A stretch of DNA of 7,363 nt from NCBI GenBank assembly GCA_050701635.1, contig JBOGDF010000280.1, positions 1 through 7,363 on the forward strand. Direction: 5' to 3'. Shown piece after piece: positions 1 through 6,022 of this stretch (position 1 is the first letter of the stretch; every line of letters starts with the position of its first letter). Made by a program: the position numbers and the translations under genes. A model generated the notes under the pieces. That model was not told the DNA's origin and ran no database searches. It saw only the letters and a list, made by a program, of their open reading frames with translations. Origin of the DNA: WHSM01 sp050701635. Lineage in GTDB: Bacteria > Actinomycetota > Actinomycetes > Mycobacteriales > Micromonosporaceae.

Positions 1-8
1 GCCCGGGA

Positions 9-1781
9 TCAGCCTTCGGCGCCGCCGCGGGACTTCTCGCCGGCCGCCACCGCCAGCAGCTCCTCGGCGTGTGCCACGCCCAGGTCGCTGTCCGGCATCC
101 CGGCCAGCATCCGCGCCAGCTCCCGCGACCGGTCGGCGTCCTCCACCAGCCGTACGCCGCTGGTGGTCACCGCACCGGAGGAGTCCTTGACCACCAGCAG
201 GTGCCGGTCGGCGAACGCCGCCACCTGCGGCAGGTGCGTCACCACGATCACCTGGTGCTGCCGGGCCAGCCGCGCCAGCCGGCGACCCACCTCGACCGCG
301 GCGGTGCCGCCGACACCGGCGTCCACCTCGTCGAAGATCAGCGTCGGCGGCCCCGCGGAGCCCGCGAACACCACCTCCACCGCGAGCATCACCCGCGACA
401 GCTCGCCGCCGGAGGCGCCCTTCTGCAGCGGCAGCGGCGGCGCACCCGGGTTGGCGGTGAGCCGCAGCTCGATCTCGTCGGCGCCGTCCGGGGTGACCGG
501 GATCCGCTCTCCCGCCACCTCCAGTGTCGCCGCCGCCTTGCCGGCCGGCAGCGGCCCGACCACCGCCGACACCGTGGCGTGGGGCATCGCCAGGCCGGTC
601 AGCTCGGCGGTCACCGCTGCCCCGAACTCCGCCGCCGCCCGGGTACGCGACTCGGTCACCTGGCGCGCCGCCTCGGCGCAGTCGGCCGCCAGCCGGTCCC
701 GTTCCTCGGCGAGGGCGGCGATCGCCTCGTCGGAGGTGTCCAGCTCCGCCAACCGGGCCCGCGCCTGCTCCGCCCAGGCCAGTACGCCGTCGATGTCCTC
801 GGCGTACTTGCGGGTGAGCGACTTCAGCACAGCCCGCCGCTCGTGTACGGACGCCAACCGCGCCGGATCCGCCTCCAGCCCGTCGAGGTATCCGGTCAGC
901 TCGATCGCCACGTCACCGAGCAGCGTGCCCACCTCGGCGAGCCGACCCGCGTACTCCCCCAGCGTCGAGTCCACCCCGGATTCGGCTTCCAGCAGCCGCC
1001 GCGCCTCCCCGACCTGGGTGCCGGCGTCGGCGCCGCCGGTCGGGTCGTCGGGGTCGCCGGCGAGCGCCTGGTGTGCGGTGGTGACCGCCTGCCGGAGGGC
1101 TTCGGCGTGCTCGAGCCGGCGCGCCTCCTCGGCGAGCTTCTCCTCTTCGCCCGCCTCCGGGGCGGCGCCGTCGATCTCGGTCAGCCCGAGCCGGAGCAGG
1201 TCGGCCTGCTGCCGGCGCTCCCGTACGTTGCTGGTCAGGTCGGCCAGCGCGGCGTCCGTACGCTGCCACTCCTGGTACGCCTGGCGATACCGGCTGAGCA
1301 GCTTCTCGTGCGCGGCGCCGGCGTACCGGTCGAGGGCTGCGCGCTGCTCCGCGGGCTGGAGCAGCCGCAGCTGGTCGGACTGGCCGTGCACCGCGACGGC
1401 GTACTCCCCGATCTCGCCGAGCACGCTGACCGGCACCCCCCGACCCCCCGCGTACGCCCGGGAACGCCCTTCCGCGCTGATCGACCGGAACAGCATCAGG
1501 GTGCCGTCCTCGTCCGGCTCCGCCCCCGCGTCGGCCGCCCGTACGAACACCTCCGCGGCGGCGCCGGCCCCGGATCGCAGCCGTCCTTCCACCACCGCAC
1601 GACCCGCGCCGGGACGGATCCGGCCGACGTCGGCGCGGCCGCCGAACAGCAGCCCGAGCCCCGCCACCACCATCGTCTTGCCGGCGCCGGTCTCGCCGGT
1701 GACCACGGTGAGGCCATCGGAGAACTCCAACACCGCGTCGTCGATGACCCCAAGGCCGCTTATCCGGAGTTCGGTCAGCAC
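9..1781 (-). CDS. recN: DNA repair protein RecN (SMC-like ATPase)
   Basis: RecN is a cytoplasmic SMC-like ATPase that acts early in recombinational repair of DNA double-strand breaks together with RecA. The 590-residue product has the full ABC/SMC layout: Walker A GETGAGKT at residues 29-36, a conserved HGQ segment near 132-134, a charged helical coiled-coil middle (about 150-380), the signature GASGGELSR at 455-463, Walker B LIFDEVDAG with the Asp-Glu pair at 484-485, and the switch His in VVTH at 516. Length is normal for the family and nothing looks broken. The start is GTG at 1781-1779. It places the typical RecN opening (MLTELRISGLGVIDDAVLEF) at the very N-terminus, but no clear Shine-Dalgarno precedes it. 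It is the last gene of the tlyA-nadK-recN series, 117 bp after nadK. Only eight bases follow the stop in the window, so no terminator can be judged. Confidence 0.97.
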   Translation of the reverse strand: MLTELRISGLGVIDDAVLEFSDGLTVVTGETGAGKTMVVAGLGLLFGGRADVGRIRPGAGRAVVEGRLRSGAGAAAEVFVRAADAGAEPDEDGTLMLFRSISAEGRSRAYAGGRGVPVSVLGEIGEYAVAVHGQSDQLRLLQPAEQRAALDRYAGAAHEKLLSRYRQAYQEWQRTDAALADLTSNVRERRQQADLLRLGLTEIDGAAPEAGEEEKLAEEARRLEHAEALRQAVTTAHQALAGDPDDPTGGADAGTQVGEARRLLEAESGVDSTLGEYAGRLAEVGTLLGDVAIELTGYLDGLEADPARLASVHERRAVLKSLTRKYAEDIDGVLAWAEQARARLAELDTSDEAIAALAEERDRLAADCAEAARQVTESRTRAAAEFGAAVTAELTGLAMPHATVSAVVGPLPAGKAAATLEVAGERIPVTPDGADEIELRLTANPGAPPLPLQKGASGGELSRVMLAVEVVFAGSAGPPTLIFDEVDAGVGGTAAVEVGRRLARLARQHQVIVVTHLPQVAAFADRHLLVVKDSSGAVTTSGVRLVEDADRSRELARMLAGMPDSDLGVAHAEELLAVAAGEKSRGGAEG

Positions 1782-1898
1782 AGCTACCAGACCCTACTGG
1801 TACGCCGCCCGCGCGGCATCGTCCCGCGCCCGGTTGTCCACATCGCGACCCTCCCCAGGTACGCCGTAGCCCTCGTCCACGCTCTCGTCGCGCCGAAC
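1782..1898 (-). other. nadK-recN intergenic region
   Basis: This 117-bp gap is the longest break inside the minus-strand series from the phasin-like gene to recN. It holds no plausible gene. It contains a short GC inverted repeat (GCCGC, four-base loop, GCGGC, 1804-1817) with no T-run after it, so it is not a standard intrinsic terminator. It also contains the TANNNT candidate described for recN. The size suggests that recN can be transcribed separately as well as by read-through from nadK. Confidence 0.5.
1791..1796 (-). promoter_or_regulatory. Possible -10 element of a recN promoter
   Basis: On the minus strand TAGGGT fits the actinobacterial TANNNT -10 pattern and lies nine bases before the recN GTG. 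No convincing -35 stands at 16-19 bp, although a TGGACA occurs further upstream. With no Shine-Dalgarno present, transcription could start at or next to the GTG and give a leaderless mRNA, a common arrangement in actinobacteria. This is inferred from spacing only. No LexA-type box (GAAC-N4-GTTC) was seen in the gap. Confidence 0.3.
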
Positions 1899-2783
1899 TC
1901 AGCGTGCGTTCCCGCGCCAGCCCTCCACAGGCAGCCCGAATTTCGCCACCAGCCGGTCGGTGAACGGCTGCCGCCCGAGCCGCACCACCCGTACCGGCAG
2001 GACGCCGCGGCGTACCACCACCCGGTTGCCGGGGGCGAGCTCGTGCACCCGGCGGCCGTCGCAGGAGAGCACCGCGAAGTGGGTGTACGGCTCGATCGTG
2101 ATCGCCAGCGTGGAATCCGGCGCCGTGACCAGGGGCCGGCTGAACAGCGCGTGCGCGCTGATCGGCACCAGCAGCAGCGCCTCCACCGCCGGCCACACCA
2201 CCGGGCCACCCGCCGAGAACGCGTACGCCGTGGACCCGGTCGGGGTCGCGCAGACCACGCCGTCGCAGCCGTACCGGGACAGCGGGCGGCCGTCCACCTC
2301 GACCAGCACCTCGAGCATCCGCTCCCGGTCGCCCTTCTCCACCGCGGCGTCGTTGAGCGCCCAGGACTCCGCGACGGTACGTCCGTCCTGCTCCACCGTG
2401 ACGTCGATGGTAAGCCGCTCGTCGACGGTGTAGTCGCGGGCGACCACGTTGCGTACCGCCTGGTCCAGGTCGCCGATCTCGGCCTCGGCGAGGAACCCGA
2501 CGCGTCCCAGGTTGATCCCGAGCAGCGGGGCGCCCACCGGACGGGCCAGCTCGGCGGCGCGCAGCAGCGTACCGTCGCCGCCCAGCGCGAACACGATCTC
2601 GACCCCGTCGGCGGCCTTCTCGGCGTCCACCGCCACGATCTGGGGCAGCGCCAGCTCACCCGCCTCGTCGGCCAGCGCCCGCACCGTGAACCCCGCGGCC
2701 GCCAGATCCTCGGCCACGGTACGCGCGTGCGCCGTGCTGTCCCGCCGGCCGGTGTGCGTCACCAGCAACGCCTCGCGTGTCAC
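1899..2783 (-). CDS. nadK: NAD kinase (ATP/polyphosphate-type NAD+ kinase)
   Basis: NAD kinase phosphorylates NAD+ at the 2' position to make NADP+, the only de novo route to NADP(H); it acts in the cytoplasm. The 294-residue product carries all family hallmarks: GGDGT at residues 68-72 with the catalytic Asp70, GINLGRVGFLAE at 89-100, the NAD-contacting NDA at 144-146, the highly conserved DGVVCATPTGSTAY at 174-187 followed by SAGGP at 190-194, and CDGRR at 241-245. The start is GTG at 2783. Its first four bases (GTGA) overlap the tlyA stop, and a strong Shine-Dalgarno sits in the tlyA end, so the two genes look translationally coupled. The frame is open upstream to about 2951, but that part lies inside tlyA and is not NAD kinase-like. 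The mycobacterial equivalent (ppnK, Rv1695) has the same neighbours. Confidence 0.97.
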   Translation of the reverse strand: MTREALLVTHTGRRDSTAHARTVAEDLAAAGFTVRALADEAGELALPQIVAVDAEKAADGVEIVFALGGDGTLLRAAELARPVGAPLLGINLGRVGFLAEAEIGDLDQAVRNVVARDYTVDERLTIDVTVEQDGRTVAESWALNDAAVEKGDRERMLEVLVEVDGRPLSRYGCDGVVCATPTGSTAYAFSAGGPVVWPAVEALLLVPISAHALFSRPLVTAPDSTLAITIEPYTHFAVLSCDGRRVHELAPGNRVVVRRGVLPVRVVRLGRQPFTDRLVAKFGLPVEGWRGNAR

Positions 2784-3586
2784 CGCATCTCCTCCTGCAC
2801 CACCTCGGCCAGCTGGTCCGGGTCGAGCGGTGGAGCGTCGCGGCGCAGCCACAGGAAAAACTCCACGTTTCCGGACGGACCGGGCAACGGGCTCGCCGCC
2901 AGACCAGCGACCCCGCATCCCATGGTGGCAGCCGTCTCGGCGACCCCGCATACCGCCTCGGCGCGCAGTGCGGTGTCGCGTACCACTCCGCCGCTGCCGA
3001 CCTTGCCCCTACCGACCTCGAACTGCGGTTTCACCATCAGCACCAGATCCCCGTCGTCGCGGGTGCACCCGGCCAGCGCCGGCAGCACCAGCCGCAGCGA
3101 GATGAACGACAGGTCCGCCACGGTCAGCTCCACGGCGCCGCCGATCTGCTCCGGCGTCAGGTCCCGCACGTTGGTACGGTCGTGCACCCGTACCCGCGGA
3201 TCGGTCTGGATCGACCACGCCAGCTGCCCGTACCCGACGTCGACCGCCACCACCTCGGCCGCGCCGGCCCGCAGCAGGACTTCGGTGAAGCCGCCGGTGG
3301 ACGCGCCCGCGTCGAGGCACCGCCGCCCCTCGACGGTGAGCCCGAGCGGAGTGAACACAGCCAGCGCCCCGGCGAGCTTGTGGCCACCGCGCGAGACGTA
3401 CTCCACGGTGGCCTCGTCGGACGCCACGTGCACCGGCTCGGCGGCGTCCACCATGGTGGCCGGCTTGGTGGCCGTGCCGCCGCGGACCTTGACCCGTCCG
3501 GCCTCGATCAACGTCACGGCGTGTTCCCGGGACCGGGCGAGCCCGCGGCGTACCAGCTCCCGGTCGAGCCGGCTACGGCGTGCCAT
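2780..3586 (-). CDS. tlyA: TlyA family 16S/23S rRNA (cytidine-2'-O)-methyltransferase
   Basis: TlyA 2'-O-methylates cytidines in 16S and 23S rRNA at the subunit interface. In mycobacteria its loss gives capreomycin and viomycin resistance; haemolysin activity has also been reported. The product is 268 residues, the same length as M. tuberculosis TlyA. Residues 1-60 form an S4-like RNA-binding domain opening MARRSRLDRELVRRGLARSR. A Rossmann methyltransferase domain follows, with the SAM-binding LDAGASTGGFTEVLL at 91-105, VADLSFISL at 156-164, VKPQFEVG at 185-192 and SPLPGPSGNVEFF at 232-244. The K-D-K-E catalytic tetrad is present as K70, D158, K186 and E242. ATG at 3586 is chosen because it reproduces the family N-terminus; an in-frame GTG lies one codon upstream. 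The gene follows the small acidic protein after 11 bp and overlaps nadK by four bases. The short linker between domains differs from the mycobacterial motif (see findings). Confidence 0.96.
   Translation of the reverse strand: MARRSRLDRELVRRGLARSREHAVTLIEAGRVKVRGGTATKPATMVDAAEPVHVASDEATVEYVSRGGHKLAGALAVFTPLGLTVEGRRCLDAGASTGGFTEVLLRAGAAEVVAVDVGYGQLAWSIQTDPRVRVHDRTNVRDLTPEQIGGAVELTVADLSFISLRLVLPALAGCTRDDGDLVLMVKPQFEVGRGKVGSGGVVRDTALRAEAVCGVAETAATMGCGVAGLAASPLPGPSGNVEFFLWLRRDAPPLDPDQLAEVVQEEMR
2788..2795 (-). promoter_or_regulatory. Ribosome binding site of nadK
   Basis: GGAGGAGA on the minus strand lies inside the last codons of tlyA, four to five bases before the nadK GTG. It is among the best Shine-Dalgarno sequences in the window. 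It decides the start at 2783, which has the four-base GTGA overlap, over upstream in-frame starts. Confidence 0.8.
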
Positions 3587-3597
3587 CACCGTCCACG

Positions 3598-3855
3598 TCA
3601 GGCCTCGTCGATGGTGGCGAGCGTGTCCTGCAGCACCCGGTGCACCGCCTCGTACTCGGCCACCTGCTCCGCGCCGGGCCGGTCCACCGCGGCGTCCAAC
3701 CGCGCCACGGCGGCGTCCACCCGAGGATCCCCGAGGCCCTCCCGCTGGTCCGCCACGTCCGCTTCTTCCGGGGGTACGCCAACCGCCCCGCCGTCCGCCG
3801 TCGTCGCTTCCTCCGGCACCGTGGCCTCTGGCACCGCGGCCTCGGGCGCGGTCAC
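3598..3855 (-). CDS. Small acidic conserved actinobacterial protein
   Basis: This 85-residue protein has no function I can name. Residues 1-40 are Ala/Pro/Glu-rich and look disordered. Residues 42-85 (starting GDPRVDAAVARLDAAVD and ending LQDTLATIDEA) look like a conserved helical core with spaced hydrophobic residues. I recall short proteins with this DPRVDAAL...LxxVLxxID pattern beside tlyA in other actinobacteria, and the M. tuberculosis cluster has a small protein (Rv1693) in the same position. The GTG start at 3855 overlaps the upstream stop as GTGA and has only a weak Shine-Dalgarno, which suggests translational coupling. The stop lies 11 bp before tlyA. No signal peptide, membrane segment or cysteine is present. 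An accessory role with TlyA is possible but is based on position only. Confidence 0.8.
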   Translation of the reverse strand: MTAPEAAVPEATVPEEATTADGGAVGVPPEEADVADQREGLGDPRVDAAVARLDAAVDRPGAEQVAEYEAVHRVLQDTLATIDEA

Positions 3856-4508
3856 GAGCCCGCACCCGGTGGCAGGGCCTTCTTCACCGCCTTGGCCGCG
3901 CGCGCGTTCGCCGCCTTGGTGGCCGTGGCCTGCTTCACCGCCGTGGTCTTCTTCGCGCCGCCAGTGGCCTTCTTCGCGCCGGCCGTGGTCTTCCTGGCCG
4001 TGGTCTTCTTGGCCGCCGTCCGTGCCGGGGCACGTTTCGCGGTCGTGCTCTTGGCGGCGGTCTTGCGCGCCGGTGCCTTCCGGGCGGGCGCCTTCTTCGC
4101 CGGCGCCTTCGTGGCGGTGCCGGACGTCGCGGCCGGTGCCGCGCTCGCCGCCGCCTGCGCCGTACGGTTCGCCTGGGTCGCGGTCTGCTCCGCCGAGGCG
4201 GCACGCGACTCGGCCTCGCGCAGTTTGCCCTCCAGATCCCGGATCCGGTCGGTCAACTCGGCCACCTCGTCCGCGGTGGCCAGGCCCACCCTGCCGAGCG
4301 CGCGGTCGAGTTCGTACCGGATGAGCTTCACCAACGATTCCCGGTTGGCGGCACTGGTCTCGGTGAGGTCTTCTGCGATGGCCTGCAGCTGCTCTACCGT
4401 GGCGCCGCTTTGCTTGCCGAGCTTCTTGGCGACCTTCATCGCCTTCTTACGGGACGCCTCACTCAACCCGAGCGCGAGCTCCATGTATGAACGCCATGCG
4501 TCCTGCAT
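3852..4508 (-). CDS. Phasin-like coiled-coil protein with histone H1-like Lys/Ala tail
   Basis: The 218-residue product has two distinct parts. Residues 1-110 are helical and charged (MQDAWRSYMELALGLSEASR, then KKAMKVAKKLGKQSG), with a likely coiled coil at 80-108 (EVAELTDRIRDLEGKLREAE). This resembles actinobacterial proteins often labelled phasin-like or polyhydroxyalkanoate-granule-associated. Residues 129-210 are almost only Ala, Lys, Thr, Arg and Pro in KKAPARKAPARK-type repeats, like the tail of histone H1 or bacterial PhaF/AlgP-type proteins, and should bind nucleic acid. The ATG at 4508 has a strong Shine-Dalgarno. The frame stays open far upstream, but that sequence lacks family character and runs under the SCP2 and phosphatase genes. 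It is probably the first gene of the operon leading to recN. A nucleoid or granule role is inference. Confidence 0.85.
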   Translation of the reverse strand: MQDAWRSYMELALGLSEASRKKAMKVAKKLGKQSGATVEQLQAIAEDLTETSAANRESLVKLIRYELDRALGRVGLATADEVAELTDRIRDLEGKLREAESRAASAEQTATQANRTAQAAASAAPAATSGTATKAPAKKAPARKAPARKTAAKSTTAKRAPARTAAKKTTARKTTAGAKKATGGAKKTTAVKQATATKAANARAAKAVKKALPPGAGS

Positions 4509-4516
4509 CGCGATTG

Positions 4517-4525
4517 CCCTCCTCC
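4517..4525 (-). promoter_or_regulatory. Ribosome binding site of the phasin-like gene
   Basis: GGAGGAGGG on the minus strand lies eight bases before the ATG at 4508. This strong site fixes the start and rules out the long upstream extension of the open frame. Confidence 0.8.
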
Positions 4526-4645
4526 GCAGTAGCCCTGGCGCGCTCCCCGCGCGTGTGGGCTCGTTTCGGTACTGCCATCTCCACGCTACCGGCCAGCTAC
4601 CCTGATTCGGTCGGGTACGGTCCAGACCGGTATGTCGTCCACTGT

Positions 4646-4651
4646 AGGGAG
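4646..4651 (+). promoter_or_regulatory. Ribosome binding site of the SCP2 gene
   Basis: AGGGAG lies seven bases before the ATG at 4659. The alternative in-frame ATG at 4632 has no Shine-Dalgarno before it, so the downstream start is preferred. Confidence 0.7.
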
Positions 4652-4658
4652 TCGGGAG

Positions 4659-4988
4659 ATGGCGACGCTCGAGGATTGCCGCGCAGCGGTCGACCGGTTG
4701 GCCGACCGGCTGGCCAGCAACACCGGCGGCTCGATGGATCTCGACCGTACGGTCTCGCTCGACATCACCGATCTCGGCAGCGGGTTCCACGGCCGGCTCA
4801 CCGGCGGCCGGCTCACCGGCATCAGCGACGGCTCCGACCCCCGGGCCAAAATCAAGATCAAGGGTCGCAGCGACGACCTGATCGCGATGATCGACGGCAA
4901 GCTGAACCTCGCCTCGGCCTGGGCCTCCGGACAGATCAAAGTGGACGCGAGCATGTTCGACCTGATCAAGCTCCGTACGCTGCTCTAG
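4659..4988 (+). CDS. SCP2 sterol-carrier-fold protein, single domain
   Basis: The 109-residue product looks like a stand-alone SCP2 domain, a small soluble fold with a hydrophobic tunnel that binds lipids or other apolar ligands; the ligand here is unknown. Residues 1-22 form an N-terminal helix (MATLEDCRAAVDRLADRLAS). Strands follow around 30-70 (including AKIKIKGR). The C-terminal part DDLIAMIDGKLNLASAWASG plus IKVDASMFDLIKLRTLL (72-109) matches the usual SCP2 ending with the GKLN and SGxIKV elements. ATG 4659 is chosen over ATG 4632 because of its Shine-Dalgarno; the longer form would add nine residues. It is the only plus-strand gene, divergent from the phasin-like gene and convergent with the phosphatase, whose stop it shares. 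Residues 45-54 are a perfect GRLTG duplication. Confidence 0.88.
   Translation: MATLEDCRAAVDRLADRLASNTGGSMDLDRTVSLDITDLGSGFHGRLTGGRLTGISDGSDPRAKIKIKGRSDDLIAMIDGKLNLASAWASGQIKVDASMFDLIKLRTLL
4791..4820 (+). repeat. Perfect 15-bp tandem duplication in the SCP2 gene
   Basis: GGCCGGCTCACCGGC occurs twice with no gap (4791-4805 and 4806-4820), in frame, and encodes GRLTG-GRLTG. All fifteen bases are identical in the two copies. Confidence 0.9.
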
Positions 4989-6022
4989 CGCCGGGCCAGC
5001 GCCAACTCCCGTACCGCGTCCGCGGCGGCAGCGTCGCGTGCCTGCACCTCGTCCGGCGTCGCCTCGGGCGTGGACCACCGCGCCGCGCACAACGTACGCA
5101 ACGCGTCCAGGGCCGTACCGTGGCCGGCGAGCGACCACGCCGATCCCTCCCGCGCGACCGTCCACTCGCGACACCGCGCCGCGCCCGACTCGACCGTGAC
5201 CTCGGGATACTCCCGCAGCAGGTCCCCAAGGTCGTCCGCCAGGTAGGTGGGCCGGCAGGTCTGCGGCGCCCGCCACGCGTCTGCCGGGTGCGCCACTCCG
5301 GTGAGTACGAGGACACTGTCGTGGCCCGCCCGCACCGCCCCTTCGATGTCGGTGTCGAGGCGATCGCCGATCACCAGCGGCCGCCGGGCGGCGTACCGGC
5401 GTACCGCCGCCTCGAACAGCTGCGGCGACGGCTTCCCGACCACCACGTCGGGCTGCTTCCCGGTGGCCACCGACACCGCGGCGACCAGCGCGCCGTTGCC
5501 TGGCAGCGGTCCGTCCGGCGACGGCAGCGTACGGTCGGTGTTGGTCGCCACCCACCACGCGCCGGCCGTGACGGCGAGCGCCGCCTCGGCCAGGTGCCGC
5601 CAGCCCACCTCGGGTCCGTACCCCTGCACCACCGCCACCGGCTTGTCCACCGCGGCGGACACCACGTCCAGCCCCACGGCCCGGACCTCGTCAGCCAGCG
5701 CCTCGCTCCCGATGGTCAACACCGGCGCCCCCACCGCCAGCCGTACGCCCATCAGCTCCGCCGCCGCCTGCGCCGAGGTCAGCACCTCCCGCGCATCGGC
5801 AGGCACTCCCAGCCGGCCCAGCAGCGCCGCTACCGTCTCCGCACGCCGCGACGCGTTGTTGGTCACGTAGCAGATCGCCGCATCCCGCCGATGCAGCTCA
5901 GTCAGTACGTCAGCCGCCGCCGGCACCGCCCGCTCCCCGACGTACACCACACCGTCCAGGTCGAACAGCAGCAGGTCGTACACGTCGATCAACGCACCAC
6001 CCGGCGGTACGCCGCCCGTCAT
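4985..6022 (-). CDS. HAD-IIA (NagD-like) phosphatase, probable glycerol-3-phosphate phosphatase
   Basis: The 345-residue protein is a haloacid-dehalogenase hydrolase of the class IIA cap type. All four motifs are present: FDLDGVVY with nucleophile Asp21 and acid/base Asp23, VTNNAS at 53-58, Lys197 in VGKPSP, and GDRLDTDI at 219-226 with Asp220 and Asp224 for Mg2+. The C2-type cap lies between motifs II and III (about 85-195). Residues 265-345 form an extra C-terminal region beyond the core, as in the M. tuberculosis homologue Rv1692. Rv1692 is known as a D,L-glycerol-3-phosphate phosphatase for recycling glycerophospholipid breakdown products; that substrate is inferred here from family and position. 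The ATG at 6022 overlaps the TPR gene stop (ATGA), so translation is probably coupled. Its stop lies in a CTAG shared with the SCP2 gene. Confidence 0.92.
   Translation of the reverse strand: MTGGVPPGGALIDVYDLLLFDLDGVVYVGERAVPAAADVLTELHRRDAAICYVTNNASRRAETVAALLGRLGVPADAREVLTSAQAAAELMGVRLAVGAPVLTIGSEALADEVRAVGLDVVSAAVDKPVAVVQGYGPEVGWRHLAEAALAVTAGAWWVATNTDRTLPSPDGPLPGNGALVAAVSVATGKQPDVVVGKPSPQLFEAAVRRYAARRPLVIGDRLDTDIEGAVRAGHDSVLVLTGVAHPADAWRAPQTCRPTYLADDLGDLLREYPEVTVESGAARCREWTVAREGSAWSLAGHGTALDALRTLCAARWSTPEATPDEVQARDAAAADAVRELALARR

Larger units (their letters stand above)
4509..4658. promoter_or_regulatory. Divergent intergenic promoter region
   Basis: This 150-bp region separates the only pair of divergently transcribed genes here, so both promoters should lie in it. 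On the plus strand, TACCCT (4598-4603) and TACGGT (4616-4621) fit the loose TANNNT -10 pattern. On the minus strand, TAGCGT (4588-4583) and TAGCTG (4599-4594) are weak candidates, the latter with TGGACC 19 bp upstream. No -35 is convincing. A perfect inverted repeat CGGTC-CA-GACCG (4618-4629) sits in the middle and could be an operator. The region is AT-richer than the flanking genes. Confidence 0.45.

Noticed and set aside
1804..1817. Inverted repeat GCCGC/GCGGC as a terminator between nadK and recN
   Set aside because: The stem is only five base pairs with no T-run on either strand, and such repeats arise by chance at this GC content.
1895..1911. GAAC...GTTC pair near the nadK stop as an SOS (LexA) box for recN
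   Set aside because: The half-sites are nine bases apart rather than four and overlap the nadK coding end, so it does not fit the actinobacterial LexA box.
2784..2951. N-terminal extension of NAD kinase to 350 codons
   Set aside because: It overlaps the tlyA C-terminus and has no NAD kinase similarity. GTG 2783 has an excellent ribosome binding site and the GTGA overlap.
3587..3865. N-terminal extension of TlyA to 361 codons
   Set aside because: It overlaps the small conserved gene, and the ATG at 3586 gives exactly the mycobacterial TlyA length and opening.
69..4490. A plus-strand open frame of 1473 codons antisense to recN, nadK, tlyA and the small and phasin-like genes
   Set aside because: It is Arg/Pro/His-rich with no domain, and it lies opposite five well-recognised genes. 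Long antisense frames are expected at this GC content.
4509..5558. Upstream extension of the phasin-like frame to 568 codons
   Set aside because: The extra part is low-complexity Gly/Arg/Ala sequence running under the SCP2 and phosphatase genes. The ATG at 4508 has a strong Shine-Dalgarno and the family N-terminus.
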